Assembly: GCA_002392745.1 (NCBI GenBank)
Contig: DGHR01000009.1
Span: 110,257-168,853 of the forward strand
Source of the DNA: Bacteroidales bacterium UBA3843
Lineage (GTDB): Bacteria > Bacteroidota > Bacteroidia > Bacteroidales > Paludibacteraceae
Length of the DNA stretch: 58,597 nt
Direction of reading: 5' to 3'
The notes beneath the pieces are model-generated. The model did not search any database. It had not been told where the DNA came from and saw only the letters and a list, made by a program, of their open reading frames with translations. How positions within the stretch are numbered: position 1 is the first letter of the stretch; every line of letters starts with the position of its first letter. The position numbers and the translations under genes were made by a program. Below, in pieces: positions 1 through 8,728 of this stretch.

Positions 1-1043
1 TTGGTGCCGGTGTCGGCCTGCTGGTAGTTGTTGGTGACGGCTACAGAGTAAAACTCTGCAGACGAGTTGTCGCCCTTGAGTATACAACTCGGGTATTTCC
101 ATGTGATAGCCGAACCGGTCTCTACTTGAGTCCAGCTCAAACGCGCGTTCTCATGGGTGATACCGCGTTTGGTAACGAAATTGAAGATACCTCCTTTGCC
201 GTCCTTGTCTCCGGGATACCAGTTCTGCACGGTGGAGTATTTGACTTCAGCATCCTTGTGAACGACTATCTCTACGATAGCGGCATGCAGTTGGTTCTCG
301 TCACGCATGGGGGCCGTGCAACCCTCCAAATAACTGAGATAAGCCCCTTCGTCGGCTATGAGCAACGTGCGCTCGAACTGACCGGTGTTGCCTGCGTTGA
401 TACGGAAATAGGTGCTCAGCTCCATCGGGCAGCGCACGCCCTTCGGAATATAGACAAACGAACCGTCGGAAAAAACGGCGGAATTGAGCGCCGCGTAGAA
501 GTTGTCTGCGGCAGGAACGACCGAACCTAAGTATTTCTTTACCAATTCCGGATGTTCCCTCACAGCTTCGCTGATGGAACAGAAGATAATACCCTTCTCA
601 GCCAGAGTCTGACGGAATGTGGTCTTGACGGAAACGGAGTCCATCACGGCGTCCACCGCCATGTTGCCTGCCAGCGCAGCACGCTCTTCCAAAGGGATAC
701 CCAGCTTGTCGAAGGTCTTCATGATCTCCGGATCAATCTCTTTTTCCGCCCCTTCTTTTTGGGAGTCGGTAGCAGACTTCGTCTTCGGAGCAGCGTAGTA
801 AGAAATAGCTTGGAAATCTATCTTGGGAATATCCAGATGCGCCCAGGTTGGCACAGGCATCGTCAGCCATTTGCGGTAAGCCTTCAGCCGGAATTCCAGC
901 AACCATTCCGGCTCGCCCTTCTTTGAGGAGATGAGACGGATGATGTCTTCGTTCAAACCGGCGGGTACAACATCGGTCTCTACATCGGTGATGAAACCGT
1001 ATTTGTACTCCTGGGTGGTTATATCTTGGATTATATCTTCCAT
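1..1043 (-). CDS. sufB: Fe-S cluster assembly scaffold SufB, 3' part outside window
   Basis: Scaffold subunit of the SUF iron-sulfur assembly complex (SufBCD), cytoplasmic. About 347 codons are visible from the ATG at 1043. The protein opens with a region typical of SufB (TQEYKYGF, then EPEWLLEFRLKAYRKW near residue 45) and continues through GVRCPMELSTYFRIN, the RTLLIADEGAYLSYLEGC segment and KGDNSSAEFYSVAVT at the window edge. SufB is normally about 480 residues, so roughly the last quarter lies beyond position 1. A terminator directly upstream isolates it from tRNA-Cys; the promoter that serves it was not found. sufC and sufD are expected beyond the edge (inference). Confidence 0.95.
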   Translation of the reverse strand, partial: MEDIIQDITTQEYKYGFITDVETDVVPAGLNEDIIRLISSKKGEPEWLLEFRLKAYRKWLTMPVPTWAHLDIPKIDFQAISYYAAPKTKSATDSQKEGAEKEIDPEIMKTFDKLGIPLEERAALAGNMAVDAVMDSVSVKTTFRQTLAEKGIIFCSISEAVREHPELVKKYLGSVVPAADNFYAALNSAVFSDGSFVYIPKGVRCPMELSTYFRINAGNTGQFERTLLIADEGAYLSYLEGCTAPMRDENQLHAAIVEIVVHKDAEVKYSTVQNWYPGDKDGKGGIFNFVTKRGITHENARLSWTQVETGSAITWKYPSCILKGDNSSAEFYSVAVTNNYQQADTGT

Positions 1044-1076
1044 AAAAAAATCAAGCCGCCCTTGCGGACGGCTTGG
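1044..1076 (-). terminator. Rho-independent terminator of tRNA-Cys
   Basis: Read on the minus strand, a 10-bp stem (CAAGCCGTCC / GGGCGGCTTG, one G-U pair) closes a GCAA tetraloop and is followed by seven T. It lies three bases past the 3' end of tRNA-Cys and ends next to the sufB start codon. Confidence 0.85.
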
Positions 1077-1078
1077 AG

Positions 1079-1150
1079 AGGCCGGTAGCGGAGTCGAACC
1101 GCTCTAGACGGTTTTGCAGACCGTTGACTAAGCCGCTCATCCAACCGGCC
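1079..1150 (-). tRNA. tRNA-Cys (anticodon GCA)
   Basis: Full cloverleaf on the minus strand: acceptor GGCCGGT/ACCGGCC, anticodon stem ACGGT/ACCGT closing loop CTGCAAA (GCA), T loop with TTCGACT, and discriminator U73, the known identity base of tRNA-Cys. CCA is not encoded. It has its own promoter (1170-1200) and terminator. Confidence 0.96.
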
Positions 1151-1169
1151 ATGATCGTAAAAGCGGGTG

Positions 1170-1200
1170 CAAAGGTACTGCTTTTTTTTTATATACGCAA
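1170..1200 (-). promoter_or_regulatory. Bacteroidota promoter for tRNA-Cys
   Basis: TTG (-33) at 1198-1200, a 20-nt spacer and TACCTTTG (-7) at 1170-1177, ending about 20 nt before the tRNA 5' end. Confidence 0.85.
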
Positions 1201-1234
1201 ATTTTAGTGTGATTTTTCTTGAAAAAACGCAAAT

Positions 1235-2542
1235 TTATTGCAAATGAATGACCAGCCGGAGCGGCTTTTGGTCCTCATGGTCGGCTTTGAACTGCACTAA
1301 AATAGGATCGTCAGGTTGGGGGAGTCGGATGCCGATTAGTTCTGTCCAGGGCGATAGCTTTTTCCGCACACGCCTGCGGCGTTGGGTCGTGCGGACAGAT
1401 GGGGTCTTTTCCTTTTTCTTGGTGATTTTGGGTGGCGTGATGACGGCTTTGGCTAACGCACTGTCCACCTCGGCCCGGGTCGCTACGGCAAACGGCTGTT
1501 GCGCGAGGCGGCTGCATATTTCGGCAAAGCGTTGCCTTTCGCTCTGGCTCATACCGATGGCGATTCCTTTGTCCTGTTCCGGTGCCGAAAGCGAGAGCAC
1601 GCGTTTCCACTGCGAGGCGGTTATCTCGTCCGAAATATAATAGGGTCGCTCGCCGGGGACAAGCGCGAAATGCAGTCTGCGGCCCTTGATGCGTATTTTC
1701 CGGGTCAATGCCGGCTCTTCGCTTGCGGCTTGCATCATCGGGTCGTTCGGCAGTGTGAACGCCACGCGGAAACCTATATAACCGGCTGTCGTTTCCGGAT
1801 TATACCATCGGCGCACAGACAGATGGCAGTTGGCTTTCGCCTCGTCGTAACTGCCGCCACGCACGATATGTTGCGAACCGGTATCTGCGCCGCAAGGGTC
1901 GGGACGGGTCGTCAATTGGTAGGGACCGTAGAGGTCGTTACACCATTCGGCTACGTTGCCTGTCATGTCATACAGCCCTAATTCGTTCGGCTGTTTGCAT
2001 GCCACGGGATGGGTCCATTGACCGGCTATGGCGTAAGTCCATCCCACGCTGTCGGCTATGTCGCTTCCGGCAAAACGGAACCCTTTGCTCCTGGCGCCGC
2101 CACGGGCGGCATATTCCCATTCGGCCTCGGTTGGCAGACGGAAGGGGAGTCCGGTAATGCTGTCCAGCCGACGGACGAACTCGCGGGCTTCGTGCCAGTT
2201 GACAAAAGAGACAGGATGCTCCGGGTAGCCGGACAGGTTCAGCATCTCGCGTTCGCTCATCACGGCACGCCACAAACGGTTGGTCACCTCGGTCGTAGCT
2301 ATGTAATAAGGGGAAAGAAAAACCAGATGCGCCGGCTTGTCGGTATAGGTATCCGGATCATACTGCTCAGGCGTGGCTCCCATCACAAACGAACCGCCTT
2401 CCACGCGTTGCATTTCGATCGCTACACCGTTCACTTCTATATGTATCCGCTGCAGCGAGTCCGGCACATGCGGACGTCTCTTCGCGGCCAATGGCAGCGA
2501 AAGAAGCAGTAACAGGACGACAAAGGAATGGCTGCAACGCAT
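1235..2542 (-). CDS. Secreted SUMF1/FGE-fold protein with a degenerate second half
   Basis: A 435-residue protein with a hydrophobic signal peptide (residues 1-20). Residues about 40-265 are a formylglycine-generating-enzyme (SUMF1) domain: GGSFVMGA, YYIATTEVTNRLW, PVSFVNWHEA, FRLPTEAEWEYAARGG, GLYDMTGNVAEWC and VRGGSYD..GFRVAF. The paired active-site cysteines of true FGE are not visible after VRGGSY, so a structural role such as that of the GldJ/GldK relatives is more likely than catalysis (inference). The remainder (about 280-435) echoes the fold faintly (YYISDEITASQWKRVLS; PFAVATRAEVDSAL) and carries a very basic KKKEK...RRRRVRKK insertion. It is a single gene with no clear promoter in the 300 bp upstream. 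Confidence 0.85.
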   Translation of the reverse strand: MRCSHSFVVLLLLLSLPLAAKRRPHVPDSLQRIHIEVNGVAIEMQRVEGGSFVMGATPEQYDPDTYTDKPAHLVFLSPYYIATTEVTNRLWRAVMSEREMLNLSGYPEHPVSFVNWHEAREFVRRLDSITGLPFRLPTEAEWEYAARGGARSKGFRFAGSDIADSVGWTYAIAGQWTHPVACKQPNELGLYDMTGNVAEWCNDLYGPYQLTTRPDPCGADTGSQHIVRGGSYDEAKANCHLSVRRWYNPETTAGYIGFRVAFTLPNDPMMQAASEEPALTRKIRIKGRRLHFALVPGERPYYISDEITASQWKRVLSLSAPEQDKGIAIGMSQSERQRFAEICSRLAQQPFAVATRAEVDSALAKAVITPPKITKKKEKTPSVRTTQRRRRVRKKLSPWTELIGIRLPQPDDPILVQFKADHEDQKPLRLVIHLQ

Positions 2543-2795
2543 AATAATGATTTAACGCCTTAATCTGAACAAATACCATGCCGAACTTGCAATCTGTATC
2601 AAAAAATAGAGAAATATAATATCATTATCATGGACGTTTTAAGGGCACTCTAAGGGCATATTTGACTAATCCTAGACTTTATTGCTTAAAAATACGCGTA
2701 ACTTTTTGTGTATCAGTGTTTTATGGAGAACTAAAATTGCGCCTAAAAATAGCATTTTCGCCATTTCATTTCAAGAAAAAACAGCTTTTATACAC
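2543..2795. other. Intergenic, no gene seen
   Basis: AT-rich spacer between two minus-strand genes. The only internal regularity noticed is a short direct repeat (TAAGGGCA twice near 2640-2656). No reading frame with recognisable content and no promoter of the window's usual type was found. Confidence 0.5.
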
Positions 2796-2819
2796 AAAAA
2801 GCGCCCCTAAGGACGCTTT
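2796..2819 (-). terminator. Terminator after rubrerythrin
   Basis: On the minus strand AAAGCGTCC pairs with GGGGCGCTTT around a TTA loop and runs into TTTTTG. It lies 26 nt past the rubrerythrin stop codon. Confidence 0.75.
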
Positions 2820-2844
2820 CTCTCTTTTGGCAGAATGGCTGTGT

Positions 2845-3402
2845 TTAATAGTTCTCCGCCAGTATCTGGAAATAGCTCTGCGCATGGTGGCAGACAGGGC
2901 ACTCCTCGGGAGCTGCTTTCCCTACCACGATATGACCGCAGTTGGAGCATTGCCAGATGCAGTCGCCTTCGCGAGAGAAGACCACCTTGTCCTCGATGTT
3001 CTTCAGCAACTTGCGGTAGCGCTCTTCGTGGTGTTTCTCAATGGCACCCACTTGCTCGAATTTCTCGGCGATTTCGTCGAAACCTTCTGCGCGGGCCTCG
3101 GCCGCCATGCGAGCATACATATCCGTCCATTCGGCATTCTCGCCTGCTGCGGCATCCTGCAGGTTGGTCGCCGTGTCCGCTACTTGGCCGCCATGCAGAT
3201 ATTTGTACCAAATCTCTGCGTGTTCTTTCTCGTTGGCAGCGGTCTCTTCAAAGATTTTGCTGATTTGCACATAACCGTCTTTTTTTGCCTTTGAGGCGAA
3301 GAAGGTGTACTTGTTGCGTGCCATCGATTCGCCGGCAAATGCCTCCATCAGGTTCTGCTCGGTCTTTGTCCCCTTGAGGGATTTGGGTTGTTCTTTCTTC
3401 AT
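2845..3402 (-). CDS. rbr: Rubrerythrin
   Basis: 185-residue non-heme diiron peroxidase that reduces H2O2 in anaerobes; cytoplasmic. The N-terminal four-helix domain shows the iron-binding ExxH-type segments (EAFAGESMARNKY, EETAANEKEHAEIW, EIAEKFEQVGAIEKHHEERY). The C-terminal rubredoxin-like knuckle has CSNCG and CPVCHH. The frame stays open upstream, but MKKEQPKS at 3402 is chosen because it lies 29 nt downstream of a well-formed promoter and matches the family N-terminus. It is monocistronic, between its own promoter and terminator. Confidence 0.97.
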   Translation of the reverse strand: MKKEQPKSLKGTKTEQNLMEAFAGESMARNKYTFFASKAKKDGYVQISKIFEETAANEKEHAEIWYKYLHGGQVADTATNLQDAAAGENAEWTDMYARMAAEARAEGFDEIAEKFEQVGAIEKHHEERYRKLLKNIEDKVVFSREGDCIWQCSNCGHIVVGKAAPEECPVCHHAQSYFQILAENY

Positions 3403-3430
3403 ATCGGTCAATGTTTGAATGTTACGGGGA

Positions 3431-3461
3431 CAAAGGTACGACTTTTTTTTGATTTGTGCAA
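3431..3461 (-). promoter_or_regulatory. Promoter of rubrerythrin
   Basis: TTG at 3459-3461, 20-nt spacer, TACCTTTG at 3431-3438; the start codon lies 28 nt downstream. Confidence 0.85.
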
Positions 3462-3551
3462 TAGAATGTGAAAAATAACTTGTCGAAACAGGCTCTTCTC
3501 CCTGGAAAACACGTTTTGTCGCCCTAAAAACGATTTTTTCCTTCTTTGCGT

Positions 3552-3582
3552 TTGCAGGAGTCGATTTTTTGTAGTAAATTTG
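3552..3582 (+). promoter_or_regulatory. Promoter of the 3601-6287 gene run
   Basis: TTG at 3552-3554, 20-nt spacer, TAAATTTG at 3575-3582; ATG of the first gene is 18 nt downstream. Confidence 0.75.
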
Positions 3583-3600
3583 CATGCAAATTTGTGAATT

Positions 3601-4110
3601 ATGGAAAAGTATATTGTTCAGGCCGAAGAGGGCGAACGCGAATTGGTGGAGAAAGCCTTGGCACTGATGGAGCAACCTGCAAGGAGCGAATGGGCGCAAG
3701 CGCGCGTCATTTACACGGGCGTGGGGGGAATAAACATCATCCGTGCGTTGCAGTCTCTCCCGCGTGAGGCGGAGTTGCTCAACATCGGGTATGCCGGCAG
3801 TGCCAATTTTGAAATCGGCGCATGGGCTGAAGTGACAGAAGTGCGGCTCAACCATCCCAACGTGACCTATCCGGAGCCCGAATTGAAACTTGCTTCCATG
3901 CCTGCGCTGACGGATACGCCGGACCTCAAACATGCAGTCTGCTATACCAACTGCGATTTTGTACTGCAGTCCGACTACAAAGACTGTGTATTTGATATGG
4001 AACTGGCGTTCATTGCGGCACTGGGATTCTCACGGGTGCACAGCCTCAAATATGTCAGCGACAACTTGTCGCTGCATGCGTATCATGACCTGACGCACGG
4101 AGTGGAGTAA
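3601..4110 (+). CDS. Nucleoside phosphorylase/MTAN-superfamily protein
   Basis: 169 residues. The segments VIYTGVGGINIIRAL, LLNIGYAGSANFEIGAW and FDMELAFIAALGF..HSLKYVSDNLS match the nucleotide-binding and substrate regions of the PNP/UDP phosphorylase superfamily (MTA/SAH nucleosidase, futalosine hydrolase). It is shorter than most members (about 220-250 residues), so the exact substrate cannot be named. It is the first gene of a plus-strand run with rlmI and an exonuclease, 22 bp ahead of rlmI. Confidence 0.8.
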   Translation: MEKYIVQAEEGERELVEKALALMEQPARSEWAQARVIYTGVGGINIIRALQSLPREAELLNIGYAGSANFEIGAWAEVTEVRLNHPNVTYPEPELKLASMPALTDTPDLKHAVCYTNCDFVLQSDYKDCVFDMELAFIAALGFSRVHSLKYVSDNLSLHAYHDLTHGVE

Positions 4111-4132
4111 TAACTGAATATTCGGACAAGTA

Positions 4133-5350
4133 ATGGTTACAATTTATCTGAAACCGCATAAAGAGGAATCGCTCAAGCGTTTGCACCCTTGGGTATTCTC
4201 CGGGGCTATCGCACGCATTGCGCTGGACCGGAACTATCCCTACAACGAACCGCAGGAGGGCGAACTGGTATGCGTGCGCTCGAGTGCCGACGAGGTGATG
4301 GGTATAGGACATTGGCAGGTCGGCTCGATTGCTGTGCGTATATTGGAATTCGGTGCAGACAGACTGCCCGACGGTTTTTGGGACGAACGTATCCGCGCAG
4401 CCTATCGGGTGCGCGAGGCAATAGGATTGATTAGTCCGGAGAACAACACCTTCCGTCTGGTGCATGGCGAGGGCGACTTTCTGCCGGGACTGATTATAGA
4501 CGTGTATGCCGATACGGCGGTCGTGCAGGCGCACTCGGTAGGCATGCACTTGTGCCGGCGGACAATAGCCGATGCCGTGGTACGCAATGTGCCGCAAGTG
4601 AAAAAAGTCTATTACAAAAGCGATGATACACTGCCCTTCAAAGCAACCATTGAGGGAGAGAAAGTGGGCTACCTGATTGGAGAAAATGCCTCGTCGGACG
4701 ATGAGTTCTGGTCGTTGGAGAACGGGTTGCAATTCCGTATCGACTGGCTGCGTGGACAGAAAACAGGATTCTTTATCGACCAGCGCGAAAACCGTGCCCT
4801 GGTGGAGCGGTACGCTGCAGGAAAAGATGTGCTGAATATGTTTTGTTACACCGGTGGTTTCTCGCTTTACGCCCTGCGTGGCGGGGCCGGACATGTGGAC
4901 TCTGTGGATGTCAGTCAGAAAGCCGTTGACTTGGTAAACGTGAATGTTCGGAAGAATTTCCCGGACGCGGATAATCACACAGCTGTGGCGCAGGACGCGT
5001 TTGAATATCTGAGCGCCCAGAAGAACAGGAACAGGACGTACGACCTGATTATCCTGGATCCGCCGGCGTTCGCAAAACACCGGGACGCTGTCAAGAATGC
5101 GCTGCGAGGATACCAGCGCATCAATGCCAAAGCCATTGAGATGATTCGACCGGGAGGAATATTGTTTACTTTCTCCTGCTCGCAAGCGGTCGATAAAGAG
5201 GCCTTCCGGTTGGCGGTCTTCAGCGCTGCCGCACAAGTAGGACGGAAAGTGAGGATCCTGCACCAACTGCACCAGCCGCAGGACCATCCTATTAATATTT
5301 ATCACCCCGAAGGAGAATATCTGAAGGGCTTGGTGCTATACGTAGAATAA
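4133..5350 (+). CDS. rlmI: RlmI-type 23S rRNA (cytosine-C5) methyltransferase
   Basis: 405 residues, cytoplasmic. An N-terminal PUA-like RNA-binding domain (KRLHPWVFSGAI) is followed by a linker and a class I SAM-dependent methyltransferase domain: DQRENR at about 220, the SAM loop DVLNMFCYTGGFSLYALRGGA near 235, SVDVSQKAVDL, the motif IV stretch LIILDPPAF near 310, and FSCSQAVD near 345 with the cysteine expected in m5C enzymes. Length fits the RlmI/RlmCD-like family. Only one base separates its stop from the downstream exonuclease start, so the two are co-transcribed. Confidence 0.92.
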   Translation: MVTIYLKPHKEESLKRLHPWVFSGAIARIALDRNYPYNEPQEGELVCVRSSADEVMGIGHWQVGSIAVRILEFGADRLPDGFWDERIRAAYRVREAIGLISPENNTFRLVHGEGDFLPGLIIDVYADTAVVQAHSVGMHLCRRTIADAVVRNVPQVKKVYYKSDDTLPFKATIEGEKVGYLIGENASSDDEFWSLENGLQFRIDWLRGQKTGFFIDQRENRALVERYAAGKDVLNMFCYTGGFSLYALRGGAGHVDSVDVSQKAVDLVNVNVRKNFPDADNHTAVAQDAFEYLSAQKNRNRTYDLIILDPPAFAKHRDAVKNALRGYQRINAKAIEMIRPGGILFTFSCSQAVDKEAFRLAVFSAAAQVGRKVRILHQLHQPQDHPINIYHPEGEYLKGLVLYVE

Positions 5351-5351
5351 T

Positions 5352-6287
5352 ATGCAGATTGTTTGTTTTGATACAGAGACTACCGGACTGGACGTCCAGC
5401 GCGACTATATCATCCAATTGTCGCTGGTGAAGGTGGAGATTAAGCCGGACGGCGAGTGGGAAAATATAGATACCAGAGACTGGTATATACTGCCCGAAGG
5501 CTCGTTCGTCATTCCCGCAGAGGCGGAAGCTGTTCATCATATCAGCAAGTCGTTCTTGCAGGAACACGGTGTGAGTCTGCAGAGTATCTATGATGACCTG
5601 ATTGCTTTTACCGACGGATGTGATATACTCAGTTATAACGGCAACGGTTTTGACGCTCCGATACTGCATTACAACCTGTCCCGTATAGGCAAAGGTTTTG
5701 TGTTTGACGGGCGCACTTGGTACGATGCACTGCAATTGGAACGCATTCATACAGCAGGACAAGTGGACGCCAATGGAGAGAAAATCCCAAACAACCTGAC
5801 GGCAGCTTATACACGATACTATGGTCACCCCTTTGAGGGGGCGCATAATTCGCTGGATGATGTGCTGGCAACCATCGAGGTGTTCAAAGCACAAGTGGCG
5901 GCGCACGGATGGCAATGGGCGCAGAGGGACGAGTTCAGTTTCATCTCGTTTGACCGATGGCTACAACGCAAAACAGGCTATTACTATCTGGCGCAAGGCG
6001 CGCATCGCGGAGAAAGCATTGAGTCTATGCTTCGCGTGGACCGTAGTTATCTGGAATGGATAGTAGACAAATGCAAATGGACTGACCCGCAGACACGAGA
6101 GATAATAGCTCCCTATTTGGGCAGACTGTCGGCTCCGGCCGTAACTCCTGCTTCCGCCCCTGCTGCCAGTCCTGTTTCTGCCCCTGCCGGGCAGGAGAAA
6201 ACGGCGGTCAAGCCTGCCTTGAAACCTTCATCGGGCAAGAAAAAACAGAAACCTGCCATCACAGATGCGGATTTGTCACTCTTTTGA
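5352..6287 (+). CDS. DEDDh 3'-5' exonuclease (DnaQ-like)
   Basis: 311 residues. The exonuclease domain fills residues 1-180: Exo I FDTETTGL (D and E metal ligands), Exo II SYNGNGFDAPIL and Exo III HNSLDDV with the catalytic His and Asp, which makes it DEDDh type, as in the DNA polymerase III epsilon subunit. The second half carries a helical segment and an Ala/Pro-rich linker (APAVTPASAPAASP...) ending in a Lys-rich tail, DADLSLF. The tail resembles clamp-binding or disordered tails (inference). It is translationally close to rlmI. Confidence 0.9.
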   Translation: MQIVCFDTETTGLDVQRDYIIQLSLVKVEIKPDGEWENIDTRDWYILPEGSFVIPAEAEAVHHISKSFLQEHGVSLQSIYDDLIAFTDGCDILSYNGNGFDAPILHYNLSRIGKGFVFDGRTWYDALQLERIHTAGQVDANGEKIPNNLTAAYTRYYGHPFEGAHNSLDDVLATIEVFKAQVAAHGWQWAQRDEFSFISFDRWLQRKTGYYYLAQGAHRGESIESMLRVDRSYLEWIVDKCKWTDPQTREIIAPYLGRLSAPAVTPASAPAASPVSAPAGQEKTAVKPALKPSSGKKKQKPAITDADLSLF

Positions 6288-6337
6288 AAGTGAAAGGCGT
6301 TAAAATCAGACTTTTTTGACAAAAAAGCAAAAAATAT

Positions 6338-6368
6338 TTGCATATGTCATAAAAAAGCAGTACCTTTG
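6338..6368 (+). promoter_or_regulatory. Promoter of initiator tRNA
   Basis: TTG at 6338-6340 followed by CATATGTC, 20-nt spacer, TACCTTTG at 6361-6368; the tRNA starts 27 nt later. Confidence 0.88.
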
Positions 6369-6394
6369 CACTCGCTTTTGAAAAAAAGATATAT

Positions 6395-6466
<72 letters not shown>

Positions 6467-6472
6467 CAGACT

Positions 6473-7795
6473 ATGCAATGCGAAGTAAATCGTACCCTTG
6501 TGGTTAAGAAAAAGTTTTTTTTCTTATTAGTAATGATTAGCACGCTCTCCGTTTCGGCGGTGGAGCGTGTTTCGTTAGATTCGCTCCGTGCTAACTGGAG
6601 CCGGTACATCAATCAGACAGTGGAAATCACTACGCCGCTGGTGGTGTGCGGAAACTACTACGACTCGCTTATCCTCGCGCCTGAACGTATCTTCTGTCCC
6701 GAAGAGCGTGCCGTCGGTTTGGCGGACGGAGACAGTACGGTCTATCACCAGATTGCCGCGCATAATAGGGAGACTACGGTCTGCCTCCATTGCCGCAACT
6801 CCTATTATAATACGCGCACGGGCGACATAGTGCGCCGCCTGCGCGCACGCGTGACAGGCGAGCGGCAACTACTTACCGGCAAATCGATTCGTACGCGCCA
6901 TATAACGCTTAAACCGCTACCGAAACGTAAACGCGGAGAATTGCGGGTAGTGGGAGCGAACATAGAGAACTACTTCGCCGACTTGGGAGGCTATGCCACG
7001 CGGCGGACAACCCCTGAGCAGCAAGCTATGAAGACCCGTAAACTGGTAAAAGCGATGCGGCGGATGAAGGCGGATATATTTGCCCTCTGTGAGATGCAAA
7101 TGGGAGACCGTGCGCCGCAGATGCTGTTGGCGGAATTGAACAGAGGCGCTGAACGGTATGACTATGTCCGCACCGCTTGGCCTGACAAGGACCAAATAGC
7201 CGGATGCTTCATTTACCGCAAGGACCGTGTACGCCCTACCGGGGAATGGCTTTCCGCCTATCAGGACACGGCCGGACACTACCGTCCGCGCATGATAACA
7301 CAGGCCTTTGAGACTTTGGACAACAAGGGAAAACCCGACGGACGGAAGATGATAATCAGCCTCAATCATTTCAAGTCGAAGAGCACACGCCGTCGCCAAT
7401 ACGACACGAATGTCAAGCGGATGGAGAACGCTGACTCGCTATTGGCTATGTTGCCGGTAGCTGCGGAAATGATGGAGGATCCGGACATACTGTTGTTGGG
7501 CGATTACAACTGCTATACGCAGGAACAACCCATACAAACCATTGTCCGGGCGGGCTATACGGACTTGTTGCAGGTCTTCTGTCCCACCGGCTATTCCTAT
7601 ACGTACCATAGCGAGACGGGCTATCTGGACCGATGCTTCGCTACTCCGACAATGGCGGAACAGGTCGTGCGTGTGACGCCATGGCATGTGAATGCCGACT
7701 GGTACTACTCGCACGGGGCATACAAGCTGCGCGATAAATCGCACCACCGCTATGCCGACCACGACCCTATCATTGTAGACATTAAGTTAAGATAG
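6473..7795 (+). CDS. Secreted endonuclease/exonuclease/phosphatase (EEP) family protein
   Basis: About 440 residues, starting within 7 nt of tRNA-fMet. Start choice is uncertain: ATG 6473 gives MQCEVNRTLVVKKKFFFLLV, a plausible export signal; GTG 6500 or ATG 6533 are alternatives. Residues about 25-150 form an OB-like N-terminal region (NQTVEITTPLVVCGNYYDSL). The EEP nuclease domain follows: RVVGANIENYF, IFALCEMQMGD, ISLNHFKSKS, LLLGDYNCY and the terminal SHHRYADHDPIIVDI with the catalytic Asp-His pair. Families with this layout are secreted nucleases. A terminator hairpin lies just downstream. The start region overlaps a member of the AATCGTRCCCTT repeat family. Confidence 0.85.
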   Translation: MQCEVNRTLVVKKKFFFLLVMISTLSVSAVERVSLDSLRANWSRYINQTVEITTPLVVCGNYYDSLILAPERIFCPEERAVGLADGDSTVYHQIAAHNRETTVCLHCRNSYYNTRTGDIVRRLRARVTGERQLLTGKSIRTRHITLKPLPKRKRGELRVVGANIENYFADLGGYATRRTTPEQQAMKTRKLVKAMRRMKADIFALCEMQMGDRAPQMLLAELNRGAERYDYVRTAWPDKDQIAGCFIYRKDRVRPTGEWLSAYQDTAGHYRPRMITQAFETLDNKGKPDGRKMIISLNHFKSKSTRRRQYDTNVKRMENADSLLAMLPVAAEMMEDPDILLLGDYNCYTQEQPIQTIVRAGYTDLLQVFCPTGYSYTYHSETGYLDRCFATPTMAEQVVRVTPWHVNADWYYSHGAYKLRDKSHHRYADHDPIIVDIKLR

Positions 7796-7813
7796 AAAAC
7801 GATTGAAATACAA

Positions 7814-7842
7814 AAACGAGCAGCTTCAATAGCTGCTCGTTT
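7814..7842. terminator. Bidirectional terminator hairpin
   Basis: AAACGAGCAGCT and AGCTGCTCGTTT form a 12-bp stem around TCAAT, 19 nt past the EEP nuclease stop. It can also stop minus-strand transcription coming from tRNA-Arg. Confidence 0.8.
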
Positions 7843-7900
7843 CGTAATCCTGCTGTACAAAATATTCTAATTTGCACTTGCAGTGCGAGTTTCTCGCTTT

Positions 7901-7968
7901 GTGACCCCGCTGGGCGGGATGGAACCTTTCTTCGCTTACGCTTCGTAAGCTTCTGTGACCCCGCTGGG
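7901..7968. repeat. Duplicated 3' end of tRNA-Arg
   Basis: GTGACCCCGCTGGG occurs at 7901-7914 and again at 7955-7968, where it is the 3' end of tRNA-Arg. The 40 bp between contain a CTTACG/CGTAAG hairpin. Confidence 0.85.
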
Positions 7969-8029
7969 GCTCAAACCCAGAACCTTCAGAACCGGAATCT
8001 GACACTCTATTCAATTGAGCTACGGGGCC
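7956..8029 (-). tRNA. tRNA-Arg (anticodon CCG)
   Basis: Minus-strand cloverleaf: acceptor GGCCCCG/CGGGGTC, anticodon stem TCAGA/TCTGA with loop TTCCGGT (CCG), T arm CTGGG/CCCAG, discriminator A. No CCA encoded. It sits 12 nt past the metallopeptidase stop and has no promoter of its own, so it may be processed from that operon's transcript (inference). Confidence 0.95.
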
Positions 8030-8041
8030 TTTGTATGTTTA

Positions 8042-8728
8042 TCAGTCTCTTCTTCCTCCCATGAGGATTATGATGTAATACATCAATGTAGCCAGCGAAC
8101 CAAGAGCTGCCACTACGTAGGTGTATGCTGCACTGTGCAGTGCGTCTGATGCCATCTCACTGGTGTGGTTGTCGGTAATGCCTGCCTCGCGAAGCCATTC
8201 GACCGCTCGTTGGCTGGCGTTCACCTCGACAGGGAGTGTGATGAACGAAAACAGTGTTGTCATGGCGAACAGACCGACACCTATCATCATCAACTGAGGA
8301 AAGGTCTGGATGGTCAGCATGCCTAACAGCAGTATCCAGGTCATCCAATTGCTGGCGAATGAGACGACCGGCACTAATGCTGAGCGCAATTTCAGGGGGG
8401 CGTAGGCTGTCGCGTGTTGTACGGCGTGACCGCATTCATGAGCGGCTACGGCTGCTGCCGCTACATTGGCTCCATGATATACTGCCTCTGACAGGTTCAC
8501 TGTCTTGTTTGCCGGATTGTAATGGTCGGTCAACTCGCCGGCAACGCATGTCACGCGTACATCCGTAATGCCGTGGTCGCGGAGCATTTTTTCTGCTACG
8601 TCTCGTCCCGTCATCCCCAGCGTCTCCCGCTCATAGCGCGCAAACTTGCGCTTCAGAGAGGCCGACACTGCCCAACTGCCAATGGCAATGGCGATGAAAA
8701 CAATCCAATATAATGTATACAGACTCAT
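8042..8728 (-). CDS. Membrane zinc metallopeptidase (YugP-like)
   Basis: 228 residues. An N-terminal membrane helix (YTLYWIVFIAIAIGSWAV) is followed by the zinc-binding HECGH motif in VAAHECGHAVQHA near residue 110. Two or more further membrane helices follow (WMTWILLLGML, LMMIGVGLFAMTTL, and the C-terminal YVVAALGSLATLMYYIIIL). This layout fits PF04298-type proteases. The start MSLYTLY at 8728 is fixed by an ATGA overlap with the stop of the upstream fur-like gene; the frame extends further but only into that gene. Confidence 0.9.
   Translation of the reverse strand: MSLYTLYWIVFIAIAIGSWAVSASLKRKFARYERETLGMTGRDVAEKMLRDHGITDVRVTCVAGELTDHYNPANKTVNLSEAVYHGANVAAAAVAAHECGHAVQHATAYAPLKLRSALVPVVSFASNWMTWILLLGMLTIQTFPQLMMIGVGLFAMTTLFSFITLPVEVNASQRAVEWLREAGITDNHTSEMASDALHSAAYTYVVAALGSLATLMYYIIILMGGRRD

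Noticed and set aside
4055..5305. Minus-strand frame of 416 codons
   Set aside because: Antisense to rlmI, whose methyltransferase motifs are intact.
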